Source: Magnetospirillum fulvum
GTDB taxonomy: Bacteria > Pseudomonadota > Alphaproteobacteria > Rhodospirillales > Magnetospirillaceae
Assembly (NCBI RefSeq): GCF_900108475.1
Contig: NZ_FNWO01000002.1
Span: 248,001-312,000 of the forward strand
DNA: 64,000 nucleotides
Reading direction: 5' to 3'
The notes beneath the pieces are model-generated. The model did no database searches, had not been told where the DNA came from, and saw only the letters and a program-made list of their open reading frames with translations. Both the position numbers and the translations under genes were made by a program. Below, one piece after another: positions 11,750 through 20,383 of the stretch. Numbering within the stretch: the first letter of the stretch is position 1; every line of letters begins with the position of its first letter.

Positions 11750-11800
11750 CCGTGGTGATTTGTCCGACCGGATTGCGGCCACGTTAAAAAAACCGCTAAA
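11750..11800 (+). promoter_or_regulatory. SAM-II riboswitch
   Basis: This ~51-base segment reproduces the SAM-II (metA-type) aptamer consensus: CGTGGTGATTTG at the 5' end, the paired GCGGCCACG, the conserved TTAAA after it, and a 3' GCTAAA that forms the pseudoknot. SAM-II riboswitches bind S-adenosylmethionine and shut down methionine-synthesis genes in alphaproteobacteria. It lies about 96 bases upstream of metZ, after a well-placed promoter. Between the aptamer and metZ are a 6-bp hairpin (11808-11825) and a small hairpin over the Shine-Dalgarno sequence (11876-11890). Confidence 0.95.
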
Positions 11801-11896
11801 GAGGTCCGGCTCCGATTATGGAGCCACGGTGCCTCAGAGCGCGGCCATTTGCCGGTCAGACCAGCAGAATGTGCATGCCTTAAGGAGGCAAGACCG

Positions 11897-13102
11897 ATGA
11901 GCGACCGACTTCCCCCCGATCCGAAAAGCTGGACCCCCCAGACCCGTGCCATCCGCGCCGGATTGTCCCGCACCGGCTTTCACGAGACGTCCGAAGCCCT
12001 GTTCATGACCTCGGGCTATGTCTATGACAGCGCCCAGGAAGCCGAAGAGAGCTTCGACGGGACGCGCGATCGGATGGTCTATTCCCGCTTTCGCAATCCG
12101 ACGGTGGCGGCGTTCGAGGACCGTCTGGCCGCGATCGAGGGGGCCGAGGCCTGCCGCGCCACCGCGTCGGGGATGGCGGCGGTGCATTGTGCCCTGCTGT
12201 GCCAGTTGAAGGCGGGCGACCGGCTGGTGGCGTCCCGTTCGCTGTTCGGCTCGTCGCAATGGATCATCGACGAATTGCTGCCCCGGTTCGGGATCGAGCG
12301 CGAGTTCGTCGATTGCGGCGATCTGCCCGGCTGGGAACGGGCGCTGTCCCGCCCCACCGCCTGCGTGCTGATCGAGACGCCGTCGAACCCGACGCTGGAG
12401 ATTATCGACATTCCCGCGGTGGCCGAATTGACCCACCGTGCCGGGGGACGGCTGGTGGTCGATAACGTCTTCGCCACCCCGATCCTGCAAAGCCCGCTGG
12501 AGCTGGGGGCCGATGTCGTCGTCTATTCCGCCACCAAGCATATCGACGGCCAGGGCCGTTGCCTGGGTGGCGCGATCCTGGGCGATGCCGCCTTCTGCAA
12601 CGATGTGCTGGGGCCGTATCTGCGCCATACCGGCCCGGTGATGTCGCCGTTCAATGCCTGGCTGCTGTTGAAGGGGCTGGAGACGCTGGGTCTGCGGGTC
12701 GAGCGTCAGTCCGCCAACGCCCTGGCCCTGGCCCAGTTGCTCGACGGCCATCCTGCCGTCGCCCGTGCCCTGTATCCCGCTCTGGCCAGCCATCCCCAGC
12801 ACGATCTGGCGATGCGGCAGATGCGGGGCGGCGGGACGATGATCGCGCTGGAGCTGAAGGGCGGCAAGGCGGCGGCCTACCGGCTGCTTGACGCGCTCCG
12901 CCTGATCGACATCTCGAACAATCTGGGCGACGCCAAAAGCCTGATCACCCATCCCTGGACCACCACCCACCAGCGCCTGACCGCCGAGGACAAGCTGGCG
13001 ATGGGGATCGGCGAGGGGATGCTGCGCTTGTCGGTCGGGCTCGAGGACGTCGTCGATTTGACCGCCGATCTAGGGGCCGCGCTCGATTCAGCCCTGGGCT
13101 GA
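11897..13102 (+). CDS. metZ: O-succinylhomoserine sulfhydrylase
   Basis: A 401-residue PLP enzyme of the Cys/Met metabolism family. It makes homocysteine directly from O-succinylhomoserine and sulfide in methionine synthesis. The PLP lysine is in the S-A-T-K-H-I-D-G-Q-G-R motif (about residue 214), preceded by the V-V-D-N-V-F-A-T-P cofactor-binding block. The ATG at 11897 follows a strong TAAGGAGG. A SAM-II riboswitch upstream fits feedback repression by SAM. MetZ is favoured over cystathionine gamma-synthase by the G-Q-G-R-C-L-G-G sequence and this regulatory context. Confidence 0.95.
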   Translation: MSDRLPPDPKSWTPQTRAIRAGLSRTGFHETSEALFMTSGYVYDSAQEAEESFDGTRDRMVYSRFRNPTVAAFEDRLAAIEGAEACRATASGMAAVHCALLCQLKAGDRLVASRSLFGSSQWIIDELLPRFGIEREFVDCGDLPGWERALSRPTACVLIETPSNPTLEIIDIPAVAELTHRAGGRLVVDNVFATPILQSPLELGADVVVYSATKHIDGQGRCLGGAILGDAAFCNDVLGPYLRHTGPVMSPFNAWLLLKGLETLGLRVERQSANALALAQLLDGHPAVARALYPALASHPQHDLAMRQMRGGGTMIALELKGGKAAAYRLLDALRLIDISNNLGDAKSLITHPWTTTHQRLTAEDKLAMGIGEGMLRLSVGLEDVVDLTADLGAALDSALG

Positions 13103-13219
13103 TACCGATAAGGCTGGGTTGGAACCGGACAAAAGAATAGAGTGGAGGGGGTGAGTTGGCGGGGTGCCGCCGCCTCATCCCCGCTTGGCCCCGTCCGGTT
13201 CGAGGAGGCTCCCCCCGCC

Positions 13220-13612
13220 ATGTACAGCCACACTACCCGCGACATCACGGTGACGGTGCGTCCGTTTTTTCTCGAAGAGCAATCGGCTCCGGACGAGGGC
13301 CGCTATGTCTGGGCCTATCGTATCCGCATCGAGAATTTCAGCCCGCGCACCGTCCAATTGCTCAACCGCCACTGGATCATCACCGACGCCGCCGGATGCA
13401 GCCAGGACGTCCGCGGAGCGGGCGTCGTCGGCGCCCAGCCGGTGCTTCGCCCCGGCGAGAGTTTCGAATATACCAGCGGCGCGCCGCTCGCGACTCCGTC
13501 CGGGATCATGCACGGCAGCTACGAAATGGAAAGCGAGGGGGGCGAACGCTTCGAGATCGTCATCCCCGCCTTTTCGCTGGACAGCCCGCACGACCGGCCC
13601 AGCCTTAACTGA
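13220..13612 (+). CDS. apaG: ApaG protein
   Basis: A 130-residue all-beta protein of the ApaG family, with characteristic blocks [19 protein letters not shown] and [10 protein letters not shown]. The fold is fibronectin-III like; its biochemical role is unsettled. The ATG at 13220 follows GAGGAGG by about 12 bases, and the upstream open frame lacks conserved sequence. folE starts 20 bases after the stop, so the two may be cotranscribed, and metZ lies just upstream. Confidence 0.94.
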   Translation: MYSHTTRDITVTVRPFFLEEQSAPDEGRYVWAYRIRIENFSPRTVQLLNRHWIITDAAGCSQDVRGAGVVGAQPVLRPGESFEYTSGAPLATPSGIMHGSYEMESEGGERFEIVIPAFSLDSPHDRPSLN

Positions 13613-13632
13613 TTGTACGGAGGTTCTCTCCC

Positions 13633-14271
13633 GTGACCGCAGACGACACCCCCCGGCGTCCGCTTTCCTCTCCCGTTGCGACGGTTTTGTCGCGGCCCTC
13701 CCGCGCCGAGGCCGAAGCGGCAGTCCGTACCCTGATCCGCTGGGCGGGTGACGATCCCGAGCGCGAAGGGTTGGTCGGCACCCCCGATCGGGTTACCCGC
13801 GCCTACGAGGAATTCTTCTCGGGCTACGAACAGGATCCGGTCGATATCCTGCACCGCACCTTCGAGGAAACCGACGGCTATGACGAGGTGGTGCTGCTGC
13901 GCGACATCCGCCTCGAATCCCATTGCGAGCACCACATGGTGCCGATCATCGGCGTTGCCCATGTCGCCTATCTGCCCGACCGTCGCGTCGTGGGGATTTC
14001 CAAGCTGGCCCGGGTTGTCGAGGTCTATGCTCGGCGGCTTCAGATTCAGGAAAAGCTGACCGCCCAGATCGCCAACACCATCAACGAGGTGTTGCAGCCG
14101 AAGGGCGTCGCGGTGGTGATCGAGGCAGCCCACCAATGTATGACGACGCGGGGCGTCCGCAAGGCCGGGGTAACGATGGTCACCAGCCGGATGCTCGGCG
14201 TGTTCCGCGACGATTCGGAAACAAGGCGCGAGTTCATGGCGCTGATTCAGTCGCGGCGCGGATTGGGCTGA
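13633..14271 (+). CDS. folE: GTP cyclohydrolase I (type IA)
   Basis: A 212-residue cytosolic enzyme that converts GTP to 7,8-dihydroneopterin triphosphate, the first step of folate synthesis. Zinc ligands are visible: Cys 98 and the following His residues in S-H-C-E-H-H, and Cys 169 in [10 protein letters not shown]. The Q-E-K-L-T-A-Q-I-A block is also conserved. GTG start, with ACGGAGG upstream. The non-conserved first ~30 residues are usual for the family. Confidence 0.97.
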   Translation: MTADDTPRRPLSSPVATVLSRPSRAEAEAAVRTLIRWAGDDPEREGLVGTPDRVTRAYEEFFSGYEQDPVDILHRTFEETDGYDEVVLLRDIRLESHCEHHMVPIIGVAHVAYLPDRRVVGISKLARVVEVYARRLQIQEKLTAQIANTINEVLQPKGVAVVIEAAHQCMTTRGVRKAGVTMVTSRMLGVFRDDSETRREFMALIQSRRGLG

Positions 14272-14302
14272 GTCCGCCCGCTCTGGGGGGCGACCCTCTC
14301 GC

Positions 14303-14566
14303 CTACTTGTCCGCCTTCGGCACCGGAGCATCCTCGGTATGGCCATATTTGGCGTTGAGGCGGTCGGTGCAGGCGGTCTGGTCTGGGCCGGTCAGCGGGC
14401 CGCAATTGCCCTGCCAATCGTCGGCATAGGTGCCGGTGATGCGCAAAGCGGGGTCGCTCGCCGCCGCCGGGGCCGGATCGCTGCTCTGCTGGCGCAGAGC
14501 CAGCGCGACAACGATCGCGACGATCAGGGCCAGGGCGATACCAACACGCAAAACGATTCGTTTCAT
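14303..14566 (-). CDS. Small membrane-anchored hypothetical protein
   Basis: An 87-residue protein with one N-terminal membrane segment or uncleaved signal (about residues 5-23) and a short, polar, probably periplasmic tail with two Cys residues (G-N-C-G-P and T-A-C-T-D) that could form a disulfide. A good AAGGAA ribosome-binding site precedes the ATG. I do not recognise the family. It is downstream of ugd on the same strand (36 bases) and could be read through from it. Confidence 0.65.
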   Translation of the reverse strand: MKRIVLRVGIALALIVAIVVALALRQQSSDPAPAAASDPALRITGTYADDWQGNCGPLTGPDQTACTDRLNAKYGHTEDAPVPKADK

Positions 14567-14601
14567 GGCGGTTCCTTGGCGAAGCGGCGGGGCGGTTCCC
14601 T

Positions 14602-15909
14602 CTACCCCCGACCGATGCAGCGATACTCGAACCCGAGTTCGTGCATTTCGGTCGGCTCATAGACGTTGCGCAGATCGACGATCCGGGGCGCGGCGAGCAG
14701 CGTCTTGATCCGGTCGAGATCAATGGCGCGGAACTCGTTCCACTCGGTGACGATCACCAGGCATTCCGCCCCCGGCATGGTGGCGTAGGCATCGTCGCAA
14801 TAGATCACCTGGGACGGCAGCAGCGCCTTCGCCTCGCCCATGCCCTCGGGATCGAAGGCGCGGACGGTCGCCCCGGCCTCGACCAGCCCGGCGACGATGT
14901 CGATCGCGGGCGAATCCCGCATATCGTCGGTGTTGGGCTTGAAGGTCAGGCCCAGCACGGCGATGGTCTTGCCCGAGACGGAGCCGCCGCAGGCGGCGAC
15001 CACCCGCTCGGCCATGCTTTTCTTGCGCCGGTCATTGACCGCGATCACCTGCTCGATGATCGACAGCGGCGAGTTGAAATCGCGCGCGGTCTGGACCAGG
15101 GCCAGGGTGTCCTTGGGGAAGCACGACCCGCCATAGCCCGGACCGGGATGAAGGAACTTCTTGCCGATGCGGCCGTCCAGCCCGATCCCCCTGGCGACGT
15201 CGTGGACGTCGGCGCCGACCTTCTCGCACAGATCGGCGATTTCGTTGATGAACGAAATCTTGGTGGCGAGGAAGGTATTGCCCGCGTACTTGATCAGTTC
15301 CGAGGTGCGGCGCGAGGTGAAGACGATCGGGGTCTCGATCAGATAGAGCACCCGGTAAAGCTGCTTCATCACCTTGCGGGCGCGCTCGGATTCGGTGCCG
15401 ATCACCACCCGGTCGGGGCGGAGGAAATCGTTGATCGCCGAGCCTTCGCGGAGGAATTCCGGGTTGGAGACGACGTCGAACTCGGCATCGGGGCGCCGCG
15501 CCCGGATGATCCGTTCGACCTCGTCGCCGGTGCCGACCGGGACCGTCGATTTGGTGACGATCACGGTATAGCCGTTCAGCGCGTCGGCGATTTCCTCGGC
15601 GGCGGCATAGACGTAGGACAGATCGGCGTGACCGTCGCCACGGCGGGAGGGCGTGCCGACGGCGATGAACACCGCGTCGGCCTCGGCCACCGCCGTCTTC
15701 AGATCGGTGGTGAAGGACAGCCGATCCGCCTCGACATTGGCGGCGACCAGTTCGTCCAGCCCCGGCTCGTAGATCGGCATCACGTTCTGGCGCAACAGGT
15801 CGATCTTGCGCGCGTCCTTATCGACGCAGACGACCTGAATGCCGAACTCGGAGAAGCAGGTACCCGACACAAGCCCGACATAGCCGGTGCCGATCATGGC
15901 GATACGCAT
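14602..15909 (-). CDS. ugd: UDP-glucose 6-dehydrogenase
   Basis: A 435-residue cytosolic enzyme that oxidises UDP-glucose to UDP-glucuronate with two NAD+. The Rossmann motif G-T-G-Y-V-G-L is at the N-terminus and the catalytic Cys lies in G-G-S-C-F-P-K-D (about residue 263). The K-S-T-V-P-V-G-T-G and F-K-P-N-T-D-D-M-R-D-S-P blocks are typical. It follows galU after 20 bases on the same strand. GalU makes UDP-glucose and Ugd consumes it, so the pair supplies sugar nucleotides for lipopolysaccharide or exopolysaccharide. The start at 15909 begins the conserved sequence. Confidence 0.96.
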   Translation of the reverse strand: MRIAMIGTGYVGLVSGTCFSEFGIQVVCVDKDARKIDLLRQNVMPIYEPGLDELVAANVEADRLSFTTDLKTAVAEADAVFIAVGTPSRRGDGHADLSYVYAAAEEIADALNGYTVIVTKSTVPVGTGDEVERIIRARRPDAEFDVVSNPEFLREGSAINDFLRPDRVVIGTESERARKVMKQLYRVLYLIETPIVFTSRRTSELIKYAGNTFLATKISFINEIADLCEKVGADVHDVARGIGLDGRIGKKFLHPGPGYGGSCFPKDTLALVQTARDFNSPLSIIEQVIAVNDRRKKSMAERVVAACGGSVSGKTIAVLGLTFKPNTDDMRDSPAIDIVAGLVEAGATVRAFDPEGMGEAKALLPSQVIYCDDAYATMPGAECLVIVTEWNEFRAIDLDRIKTLLAAPRIVDLRNVYEPTEMHELGFEYRCIGRG

Positions 15910-15929
15910 GACGCGAAGGCTCCCTGGGG

Positions 15930-16802
15930 TCAGAACTGGAACGGACGCAGCACCGAACGGACCGCTTCGCTGATGTCCGGGCGGTCGAGCGCGAAGGCGA
16001 CGTTGGCTTCGAGCCAACCGACCTTGTCGCCGCAATCGTAGCGGTTGCCTTCGAAGCGCAGCCCGTGGAAGGGAACGGTTCCGATCGTCTGGCTGATCGC
16101 GTCGGTCAACTGGATTTCGCCGCCAGCCCCCTTTTCCTTGCGGTCGAGTACCTCGAACACGATCGGATGCAGGATATAGCGGCCGATGATCGACAGGGTC
16201 GACGGAGCCAGTTCGGGATCGGGCTTTTCGACCAGACCGCGCGCCTTGGCGATGCGGCCGTTATCGGTCTCGACGTCGAGAATGCCATAGCGCTTGGTGT
16301 GTTCGCGCGGAACATCGGACACGGCGACGACATGGCCGCCGACTTCGGTGTGAACCGCGACCATCTGGCGCAGGCAGGGCGTCTTCGACAAGATCAGATC
16401 GTCGGGCAGCAGAACCGCGAACGGTTCGTCCTCGACCAGATCGCGGGCGCACCACACCGCATGGCCGAGACCCAGCGGCTCGCTCTGGCGGGTATAGGAA
16501 ATCTGACCGGATTTCGGCATCCAACTGGTGACCGCCTCGACCAGATCGAACTTGCCGCGCTCCTTCAAGGTGCGCTCCAGCTCGGGGGCGTGGTCGAAAT
16601 GATCCTCCAGCGCGTTCTTGCCGCGCCCGGTGACGAAGATGAAGTGTTCGCAGCCAGCGGCGGCGGCTTCTTCGACCGCGTATTGAATCAGCGGCTTGTC
16701 GACCACGGGCAGCATTTCCTTGGGCATCGCCTTAGTGGCGGGCAGGAAGCGGGTGCCCATGCCGCCAACGGGAAATACGGCCTTGCGCACATGACGAGCC
16801 AT
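15930..16802 (-). CDS. galU: UTP-glucose-1-phosphate uridylyltransferase
   Basis: A 290-residue enzyme that makes UDP-glucose from UTP and glucose-1-phosphate. The nucleotide-binding G-G-M-G-T-R-F-L-P-A-T-K-A-M-P-K-E-M-L-P-V signature is at the N-terminus (given with separators), with the later E-K-P and G-D-K-V-G-W-L-E blocks. The ATG at 16802 is preferred over a GTG at 16811 because an AAGGAG lies eight bases upstream of it. It is the first gene of a galU-ugd unit. Confidence 0.96.
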   Translation of the reverse strand: MARHVRKAVFPVGGMGTRFLPATKAMPKEMLPVVDKPLIQYAVEEAAAAGCEHFIFVTGRGKNALEDHFDHAPELERTLKERGKFDLVEAVTSWMPKSGQISYTRQSEPLGLGHAVWCARDLVEDEPFAVLLPDDLILSKTPCLRQMVAVHTEVGGHVVAVSDVPREHTKRYGILDVETDNGRIAKARGLVEKPDPELAPSTLSIIGRYILHPIVFEVLDRKEKGAGGEIQLTDAISQTIGTVPFHGLRFEGNRYDCGDKVGWLEANVAFALDRPDISEAVRSVLRPFQF

Positions 16803-16959
16803 CAAAACCACTCCTTCGCGCCGGAATTGCCTGCCGGCCAGCGGGCGCGAGCCGCCGGTCCCAGCCGCGCAGTTGTGCCATGGTCGGTGGTCCGACGCAA
16901 TCGCGGGCTGAACCGAAGCGCTCTGCGCCGGAAGCAGGGCCGCAGGTTTGCTGCGACCC

Positions 16960-19092
16960 TTATCCCGCCATAATCGTTTTCTGGGGGGGCGGGTGACGGT
17001 CTTGGCGCAAGGGACGCGTCCGCAGCGCGTTGAGCAAGATGCCGAGCGTAGTGCCGTTATGGAGGATCGCGGTCGAGACCGGCGACAGCATCCCCAGCGC
17101 CGCCGCCGACAAGATGCCGGTATTGAGGCCGACGGTCAGGCGGTAATTGGTGGCGATCAGGTCCATCGCGGCGTTGGCGGCGGCCTTGGCGTCGGCGACG
17201 CATTCGATATCGTCTTCGAGCAGGGCGACGTCGGCGGTCAGCCGGGCGATGTCGGCTCCCTTCATCATCGCGATGCCGACATGAGCCCCGGCCAAAGCGG
17301 GGGCATCGTTGATGCCGTCGCCGACAAAGGCGATCCGGGCTCCCTGGGCCGACAGCGTTTCGATGATGCTGGCCTTGTCCTCGGGCATCAACTCGGCATG
17401 GCACTCGTCCAGGCCCAATTCCTCGGCCAGTTCGGCGGCCCGGTCGCGATGATCGCCGGTCAGCAGCAAGATGCGGCGGACCCCCAAGTCGCGCAGGCGG
17501 CGCAGCGTCGCGGCGGTGGTGGGGCGAAGCGAATCCTTGAGCGCGATGACGCCGAGCAGCCGTCCGCCAAAGCCGATGAACAGCAGGGTCTTGCCCTCGC
17601 GGTACAGCCGGTCGATCAACTCGGCCTGTGGGGCGATGTCGATCCCTTCGTCTTCCTGGACGAAATGGCGCGAGCCGACGACGATCCGCTGGCCGTCGAT
17701 GACACTGGCGACGCCGTGGGCGACGATGAATTGCACTTCCTGATGATCGAAATGGCGATGATGCCCGGTGGCGCGGGCGGCGGTAACCACCGCCATCGCC
17801 AGCGGGTGGAAGTAATGTTCCTCGACCGAGGCTGCAAGGCAGATCAGGTCGTCGGGGGTGAAGGTCGGATCGAAGGCGATCGCGTCGGTCACCTGCAACA
17901 GGCCGGTGGTCAAGGTGCCGGTCTTGTCGAACACGAAGGTGTCGGCCTGGGCGAGGCGTTCCAGCGCGGTGGCGCCCTTGACCAGGATGCCCGCCCGCGC
18001 CGCGCCGTACATCGCCGATTTGAAGGCGACCGGGGTGGCCAGCTTCAGGGCGCAGGAATAATCGGCCTGGAGCACGGCGGCGGCGCGGCGCCAGTCGCCC
18101 GAGACGGCGAAGGCTCCTCCGGCCAGTTTCAGCACCAGCGGCACCAGACGGTCGGCCAGCCGCGACGCCTCCAACTGCGCTTCGCTCTTGGCCACCAGCG
18201 ATTGCTCGACGTAATCGGCGATGCGGGCGGCGGCGGTGCGGCGGCCGACCTGCTCGGCATAGATCGACAACCGGCCCTCTTCGACCAGCGTTCCCGACAG
18301 CACCAGCGATCCCCGGCTTTTTTCGACCGAGACGCTTTCGCCGGTCATCGCCGCCTCGTTGACGGTGGCCTCACCCGCCAGAACGGTGCCATCGACCGGG
18401 ATCACCGTGCCGGTGCCGACGATCACGGTGTCGCCGACGGCGACCTCGGCGGCGGGGATCAGCACTTCCTCGTCGCCCCGCATCACCCAGATTTCGGTGC
18501 AGGCCGGGCGGAGCAGATGCTTGAGCAAATCGTCGGAGCGGCGCGCGACCGAATGTTCGAGATGTTCGCCCAGCGCCAGCAAGAAGGTGGTGGTGTTGGC
18601 GGCGGTGTAATCGGCCCGCGCCAGCGAGATCGAGACCGCCATCGCTTCAAGCCCGTGCGAGGTCACCCCGTTCTCGGCGTAATCGTGAAAGGCGTGGCGC
18701 AGCAGCGGTATGGCGGTGGCCAGGGCCACCGGCAGCCGTAGCGGCAGCGGCAGCAGCGGGGTCATCAACAGGGTCGCCAGACTGCTGCCCAGACCGGACG
18801 AGGTGGGCGGCGCGAGGGGCGCGGCCCCTTTGACCTGGACCGAAGGAAGCAAGGCGGCGACCTGAGTCCGCAACTGATCGGCATCGGTCTCGGCGGGGTC
18901 GTAGGTCAGGATCAGCGCGCGCACCTTGGGATTGATCCGCGCGGCGGTGACGCCGTCCAGCGTCGCGGCGGCCCGCTGCAACGGCTGGGCAGCGACCGGG
19001 CCGTCCGAACAACGATAGCGCAGCCGCACCCGCCCGGGGACGCGGTGGATCACCTCCACCGCGCCGATGTCTCCGCCGACGGCCCGATTCAT
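16960..19092 (-). CDS. fezB: P1B-type metal-transporting ATPase, candidate ferrosome protein FezB
   Basis: A 710-residue membrane ATPase, the last gene of a six-gene operon. Core motifs are all present: T-G-E-S (about 250), phosphorylated Asp in D-K-T-G-T (389), the H-P metal-ATPase signature and G-D-G-I-N-D (about 590). The membrane metal motif is not CPC or SPC: it reads Y-S-C-A-L-K-L with Cys near 347, which argues against a CopA-type copper pump. The N-terminus has no C-x-x-C metal-binding domain, only a degenerate HMA-like fold with an Arg-rich motif (P-G-R-V-R-L-R, 19-25). FezB, the P1B-6 ATPase of ferrosome iron-storage organelles, is known to sit in six-gene operons with small membrane proteins. 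That match is inference; a generic metal exporter is the alternative. Confidence 0.75.
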   Translation of the reverse strand: MNRAVGGDIGAVEVIHRVPGRVRLRYRCSDGPVAAQPLQRAAATLDGVTAARINPKVRALILTYDPAETDADQLRTQVAALLPSVQVKGAAPLAPPTSSGLGSSLATLLMTPLLPLPLRLPVALATAIPLLRHAFHDYAENGVTSHGLEAMAVSISLARADYTAANTTTFLLALGEHLEHSVARRSDDLLKHLLRPACTEIWVMRGDEEVLIPAAEVAVGDTVIVGTGTVIPVDGTVLAGEATVNEAAMTGESVSVEKSRGSLVLSGTLVEEGRLSIYAEQVGRRTAAARIADYVEQSLVAKSEAQLEASRLADRLVPLVLKLAGGAFAVSGDWRRAAAVLQADYSCALKLATPVAFKSAMYGAARAGILVKGATALERLAQADTFVFDKTGTLTTGLLQVTDAIAFDPTFTPDDLICLAASVEEHYFHPLAMAVVTAARATGHHRHFDHQEVQFIVAHGVASVIDGQRIVVGSRHFVQEDEGIDIAPQAELIDRLYREGKTLLFIGFGGRLLGVIALKDSLRPTTAATLRRLRDLGVRRILLLTGDHRDRAAELAEELGLDECHAELMPEDKASIIETLSAQGARIAFVGDGINDAPALAGAHVGIAMMKGADIARLTADVALLEDDIECVADAKAAANAAMDLIATNYRLTVGLNTGILSAAALGMLSPVSTAILHNGTTLGILLNALRTRPLRQDRHPPPQKTIMAG

Positions 19093-19409
19093 GCAGCGCC
19101 GCTTTGTTCGGCCTGCAACTCGGCCTGAATGTCGGCGACCTGCTCCTTGACTTCCTCCAGTCCGCCGACCAGACCGGCATAGAGCTTGACCCCGGATTTG
19201 ATCAGCTTGCCGCGCAAGTCCTCGTCGCTGAGGATATAGGCGGCGGCGGCTCCGATCGCGGCCCCCAGCAGGAACTGTTCGGTCCGTCCCGACGGCAGCA
19301 TCCGGGCCAGACCGGCGAACACGCCGCCATTGCCGGCCGGGACATATCCCATCGGGACGCCGCGCTTGCCGTATTTGTTTTTCTTAGATTTTTTCTTCTT
19401 CTTGGCCAA
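19089..19409 (-). CDS. Small membrane protein, YtxH-like (candidate fez operon member)
   Basis: A 106-residue protein with a strikingly Lys-rich N-terminus (eight Lys within the first 12 residues), a Gly-rich hydrophobic segment at about 43-62 suited to membrane insertion, and an amphipathic C-terminal helix with many Glu/Gln. This resembles YtxH-type proteins. It starts with TTG, preceded by GAGGAGG at correct spacing, overlaps the upstream gene by 26 bases and overlaps the ATPase start by four bases (ATGA). Such coupling suggests equimolar production with the ATPase, as for a scaffold or chaperone of the pump. Confidence 0.72.
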   Translation of the reverse strand: MAKKKKKSKKNKYGKRGVPMGYVPAGNGGVFAGLARMLPSGRTEQFLLGAAIGAAAAYILSDEDLRGKLIKSGVKLYAGLVGGLEEVKEQVADIQAELQAEQSGAA

Positions 19410-19725
19410 GGTCGGCCTCCTCGTTCGATCGGTGGGTCAGCAGGTATTCCGCCGCCAGCACGCCGCCCGCACCTAACGCGGCTGCGGTTGCAACGGTGGC
19501 ATAATCGCGGCGGCGCAGCGCCTCGGCGAGCAGGGTCGCGGCCGACAGCGCCGCGCCGCCTTGAAGGGCGTGTCGCAGGATCTTGCGGGGGTTGGGCCGG
19601 GACCGAACCGGCTCCAGCCGGTCCTGAAACAGGCTCAACAATCCGGTGGCGACGAAGCCGCGCGCGAAGGCGACCGCCGCCTCGGCCTCGGCCTGACGCT
19701 TCGCCTTGCCCTTGGCCCGTTTCAC
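19384..19725 (-). CDS. Small membrane protein of the candidate fez operon
   Basis: A 113-residue protein: basic N-terminus (M-K-R-A-K-G-K-A-K-R), Ala-rich middle, and two hydrophobic stretches (about 58-72 and 77-97) ending in an acidic tail. I do not recognise a named family. It begins with GTG overlapping the stop of the preceding gene by four bases, and its own end overlaps the next gene, so it is clearly part of one translationally coupled unit. Topology suggests one or two membrane helices. Confidence 0.68.
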   Translation of the reverse strand: MKRAKGKAKRQAEAEAAVAFARGFVATGLLSLFQDRLEPVRSRPNPRKILRHALQGGAALSAATLLAEALRRRDYATVATAAALGAGGVLAAEYLLTHRSNEEADLGQEEEKI

Positions 19726-19988
19726 GGCGCGGTTCCGCTTTCGGGCGGCTCGGCGGCGGCCGGAGCGGCCGGGGCCAGCTTGCCGCGCAGGTTGGCCGAG
19801 GATTTCTCGATCGCGGCGAGACTGGAGACGGTGGCGTCGCGCAGGCCGCTCTTGGCCTGATCGAGGCCGTGACGGGTCTTGTGCCCCAGCGCGGACAGGG
19901 TCTCTTCGCCCTTGCCGCTGTGTTTGAGGGCGCGGACGCCAATAATTCCGGTCACCAGACCGGTGGCGAAAAGCAGAACGGGATGCAT
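19722..19988 (-). CDS. Small membrane-anchored protein of the candidate fez operon
   Basis: An 88-residue protein with an N-terminal membrane helix (about residues 3-22, Gly-rich: F-A-T-G-L-V-T-G-I-I-G-V), a charged helical middle and an Ala/Pro-rich tail. The ATG at 19988 is supported by AAAGGA upstream; an open frame extends to 20333, but that part overlaps the preceding gene out of frame and looks non-coding. Family unknown to me. Ferrosome operons encode short hydrophobic proteins of this kind, but I cannot assign a specific Fez name from sequence alone. Confidence 0.68.
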   Translation of the reverse strand: MHPVLLFATGLVTGIIGVRALKHSGKGEETLSALGHKTRHGLDQAKSGLRDATVSSLAAIEKSSANLRGKLAPAAPAAAEPPESGTAP

Positions 19989-20014
19989 GTCCGGAGGTCC
20001 TTTCGGGCTAAGAG

Positions 20015-20377
20015 TCACGCGGAGAGGCGGCTGGATCCGGCCAGCCGGTGGGTCAGCGCCAGGGCCTCGTCCGAGCGGGTGCCCGCGATCAGATCGGTCC
20101 AGGCGGTCGGTGCGATTTGCGCCGGGTCGTATTCGACGAGGCAGGAGCGCGCCAGCAGGTTCAGCGAGACGGAGCGGATGCCGGGCGCGGTCGAGGCGGC
20201 GGAAACGAAACGCTTTACCTCGGCCAGGGCGTCGCGCAGGCCGGTTTCGACTTCCGATGCCAGTTTCAGCCGGATCCGGCCGGGGATGTGATGGGCGACC
20301 CGCAGCCAGATGGCATGGCGGGCGATCTCCCACGAATCATCGGTCGGTTCGGCGGCGCAGGAGGCGGGAGAGGACAT
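20015..20377 (-). CDS. HMA-like domain protein of the candidate fez operon (second gene)
   Basis: A 120-residue soluble-looking protein with a ferredoxin-like HMA_2-type domain. The strand H-H-I-P-G-R-I-R-L-K (P-G-R-x-R-L at 32-37) matches the N-terminus of the ATPase, and the later V-S-L-N-L-L-A-R-S-C-L-V-E-Y-D-P block matches the second half of the HMA fold. The usual metal-binding C-x-x-C is absent. It follows the first gene by six bases and has a GAGG ribosome-binding site. An adaptor or metal-chaperone-like role for the P1B ATPase is inferred. Confidence 0.75.
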   Translation of the reverse strand: MSSPASCAAEPTDDSWEIARHAIWLRVAHHIPGRIRLKLASEVETGLRDALAEVKRFVSAASTAPGIRSVSLNLLARSCLVEYDPAQIAPTAWTDLIAGTRSDEALALTHRLAGSSRLSA

Positions 20378-20383
20378 CCGGGA

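Noticed and set aside
16960-19092. Copper exporter CopA identity for the P1B ATPase
   Set aside because: No CPC motif in the membrane and no C-x-x-C domain; the operon partners are small membrane and HMA-like proteins, not copper chaperones or CueR.
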